A DNA stretch of 64,000 nt from Haloarcula argentinensis DSM 12282 (lineage in GTDB: Archaea > Halobacteriota > Halobacteria > Halobacteriales > Haloarculaceae): NCBI GenBank assembly GCA_000336895.1, contig AOLX01000022.1, positions 62,001-126,000 on the forward strand. Direction: 5' to 3'. The notes beneath the pieces are model-generated. The model ran no database searches. It was not told the origin of the DNA and worked only from the letters and a program-made list of their open reading frames with translations. Made by a program: the position numbers and the translations under genes. Below are positions 62,724 through 64,000 of this stretch, one piece after another (within the stretch, counting starts at the first letter, position 1; every line of letters begins with the position of its first letter).

Positions 62724-64000
62724 TTAGCTGAACTTCCGGACCGTCATATCCAGCGTATCCAGATCCAGAATCGGCGCGAAGCCAGCGTCAGGGTCGATAT
62801 TGACGCTCTTCTGGAACTCGGTCTGAGCCTGCCAGCAGCCGGAGTTCAGCGCAACCACGTTGTGGTACTCGCCCCAGCCGAGCTTGTGGACGTGGCCGGT
62901 GTGGAACACGTCGGGGACCTCCTCCATCACCAGATAGTCGCGGTCCTCGGGAGCGAGTCGGGTGTGGCCCCCGTACTGCGGCGCGACGTGGCGCTTCTTC
63001 AGGAGCTGGTACATCGCCTTGTGTGGCTCCTCGTAGCTGGCTTCCTCGTCCGGGAGTTCGGCGATAACTTCGTCGAGCGAGACGCCGTGGTACATCAGCA
63101 CCGTGACGCCTTCGACAGTGACCAGCGAGGGATTGGAGTGGACCTGCGCGTCGTGGGCACTCATGATGTCCCGGAGCTCCTCGTCGAAGCCCGGCTGTGG
63201 TTCGGCCAGCCGAACGGCGTCGTGGTTGCCCGGGATCATCCGGATCTCCATGTCGCCCGGGACTTCCTTGAGGTACTCCGAGAACGCGCGGTACTGGTCG
63301 TAGATGTCGATGATGTCCAGCTCCTCGTCCTGCTCGGGATAGATGCCGACGCCCTCGACCATATCGCCGGCGATAAGCAGGTACTCGACAGTTTCGGCTT
63401 CGGCGGTGTGGAGCCAGTCGGTAAAGCGATGCCAGGCGTCCTCCATGAACTCCTGGCTCCCGACGTGGACATCTGAGATGAGCGCCGCCTGAACGTGACG
63501 GTCAGCGGTCGAAGGGCTGTGCGTTCGGGGCACGTCCGGGAAGTACAGCGAGTCCACGAACAGGATGCCGGCGTCGTCGGCTAGCGTCCCCTCGACGGCG
63601 ATGACCTCGTCCATGAGCAACTGCTGGACGAGATCGGCGATGGGGCGGTCTTTCATTACCAGACAGGGGAAGGTTCCGTTCGTGTCCTCCAGTTCGACGA
63701 GCCAGTGCCCGCTGGCAGTCGAACGGATGTCCGAGACCATCCCGATCAGCGCCGCGTCGCTGCCGCCACCCATGTTCTCGATAGCGTCGGTCGGTCGGTG
63801 GTTCACTCTGCCGCGCAGTTTGCTCGCCAGTTTCTCGTAGCGGTCCCGGAACACCGAGACGAAGTCCGAGTACTCCCCAGTCCCAGTTGACTGGCCGGTC
63901 ATGTCGTTCGCGACCTCGATTGCCCGGAGGGATGTGTCCACGTCTCGTGACCCCCCCGTTTCAGGTGGAGCGGGCGTACCCGGTTCGGTCGACGTGGGTG
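62724..64000 (-). CDS. polD1: DNA polymerase D small subunit (partial, 5' end beyond window)
   Basis: About 425 residues are visible; the frame stays open to the edge through a Pro/Thr/Glu/Ser/Gly-rich linker, so the start lies beyond 64000. A calcineurin-like phosphoesterase domain follows an OB-type region: SDVHVGS, AGDMVEG, PGNHD, MYHG and TGHVH keep all metal ligands. So the 3'-5' exonuclease of euryarchaeal PolD is probably active. A candidate internal start (GTG 63941) would remove the linker. C-terminus reads DMTVRKFS. Confidence 0.93.
   Translation of the reverse strand, partial: PTSTEPGTPAPPETGGSRDVDTSLRAIEVANDMTGQSTGTGEYSDFVSVFRDRYEKLASKLRGRVNHRPTDAIENMGGGSDAALIGMVSDIRSTASGHWLVELEDTNGTFPCLVMKDRPIADLVQQLLMDEVIAVEGTLADDAGILFVDSLYFPDVPRTHSPSTADRHVQAALISDVHVGSQEFMEDAWHRFTDWLHTAEAETVEYLLIAGDMVEGVGIYPEQDEELDIIDIYDQYRAFSEYLKEVPGDMEIRMIPGNHDAVRLAEPQPGFDEELRDIMSAHDAQVHSNPSLVTVEGVTVLMYHGVSLDEVIAELPDEEASYEEPHKAMYQLLKKRHVAPQYGGHTRLAPEDRDYLVMEEVPDVFHTGHVHKLGWGEYHNVVALNSGCWQAQTEFQKSVNIDPDAGFAPILDLDTLDMTVRKFS

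Overview
The window looks like a chromosomal stretch of a haloarchaeon, most likely Haloarcula or a close relative. The coding DNA is GC-rich, the proteins are very acidic, and GTG starts are common. Many genes have a TATA-like box about 27-30 bases before the start codon, as leaderless transcripts do. The genes themselves are archaeal: MCM, RPA3/RPAP3, the PolD small subunit, TFB, an XPD-like helicase, Trm1 and a Htr-type transducer. Three tRNA genes are present. I saw no rRNA, CRISPR array, intact insertion sequence or intein.

Layout. 0-1 kb is an AT-richer edge with one unknown gene. 1-8.4 kb holds trm1, a MATE exporter, a BrkB-like membrane protein, a PAP2 phosphatase and the divergent glnA/lrp pair. 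8.5-14 kb holds a TetR-MATE operon with a probable operator, a Rieske protein, a flavin reductase and a GCS2-type ligase. 14.1-20.8 kb is a cluster running between tfb and mcm with five unknown genes and a MinD-like ATPase. 21-24.5 kb is a substrate-binding lipoprotein fused as an operon to a chemotaxis transducer. 24.7-35.7 kb holds tRNA-Pro, an SLC13 permease, a duplicated-domain acidic protein, an archaeal SF2 helicase, a site-2 protease, a phosphoribosyltransferase and an HNH nuclease. 35.8-44.7 kb holds tRNA-His, an RHH coiled-coil protein, rpa3-rpap3, a sugar nucleotidyltransferase, a divergent SDR, a TRAM protein, a HEXXH protein, a truncated haemoglobin and an intron-bearing tRNA-Arg. 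44.7-56.1 kb is mostly membrane proteins, a radical SAM protein, an M29 aminopeptidase, a phosphoesterase, a CDF transporter and a lipoprotein. 56.2-64 kb holds an XPD-like helicase, a decayed tandem duplication, serB, metY and the 3' part of the PolD small subunit.

Working together. DNA replication and repair is well represented: mcm, rpa3/rpap3, PolD small subunit and two SF2 helicases. Nitrogen and sulfur amino-acid metabolism is represented by glnA/lrp, serB and metY. The lipoprotein-transducer pair at 21-24.5 kb reads as a dedicated chemoreceptor. The strongest leads for something undescribed are the mcm-to-tfb cluster, the BMP-type chemoreceptor pair, the duplicated-domain protein at 27-29 kb, and the scars of two local duplications (58.2-60.3 kb and 51.5-51.75 kb).
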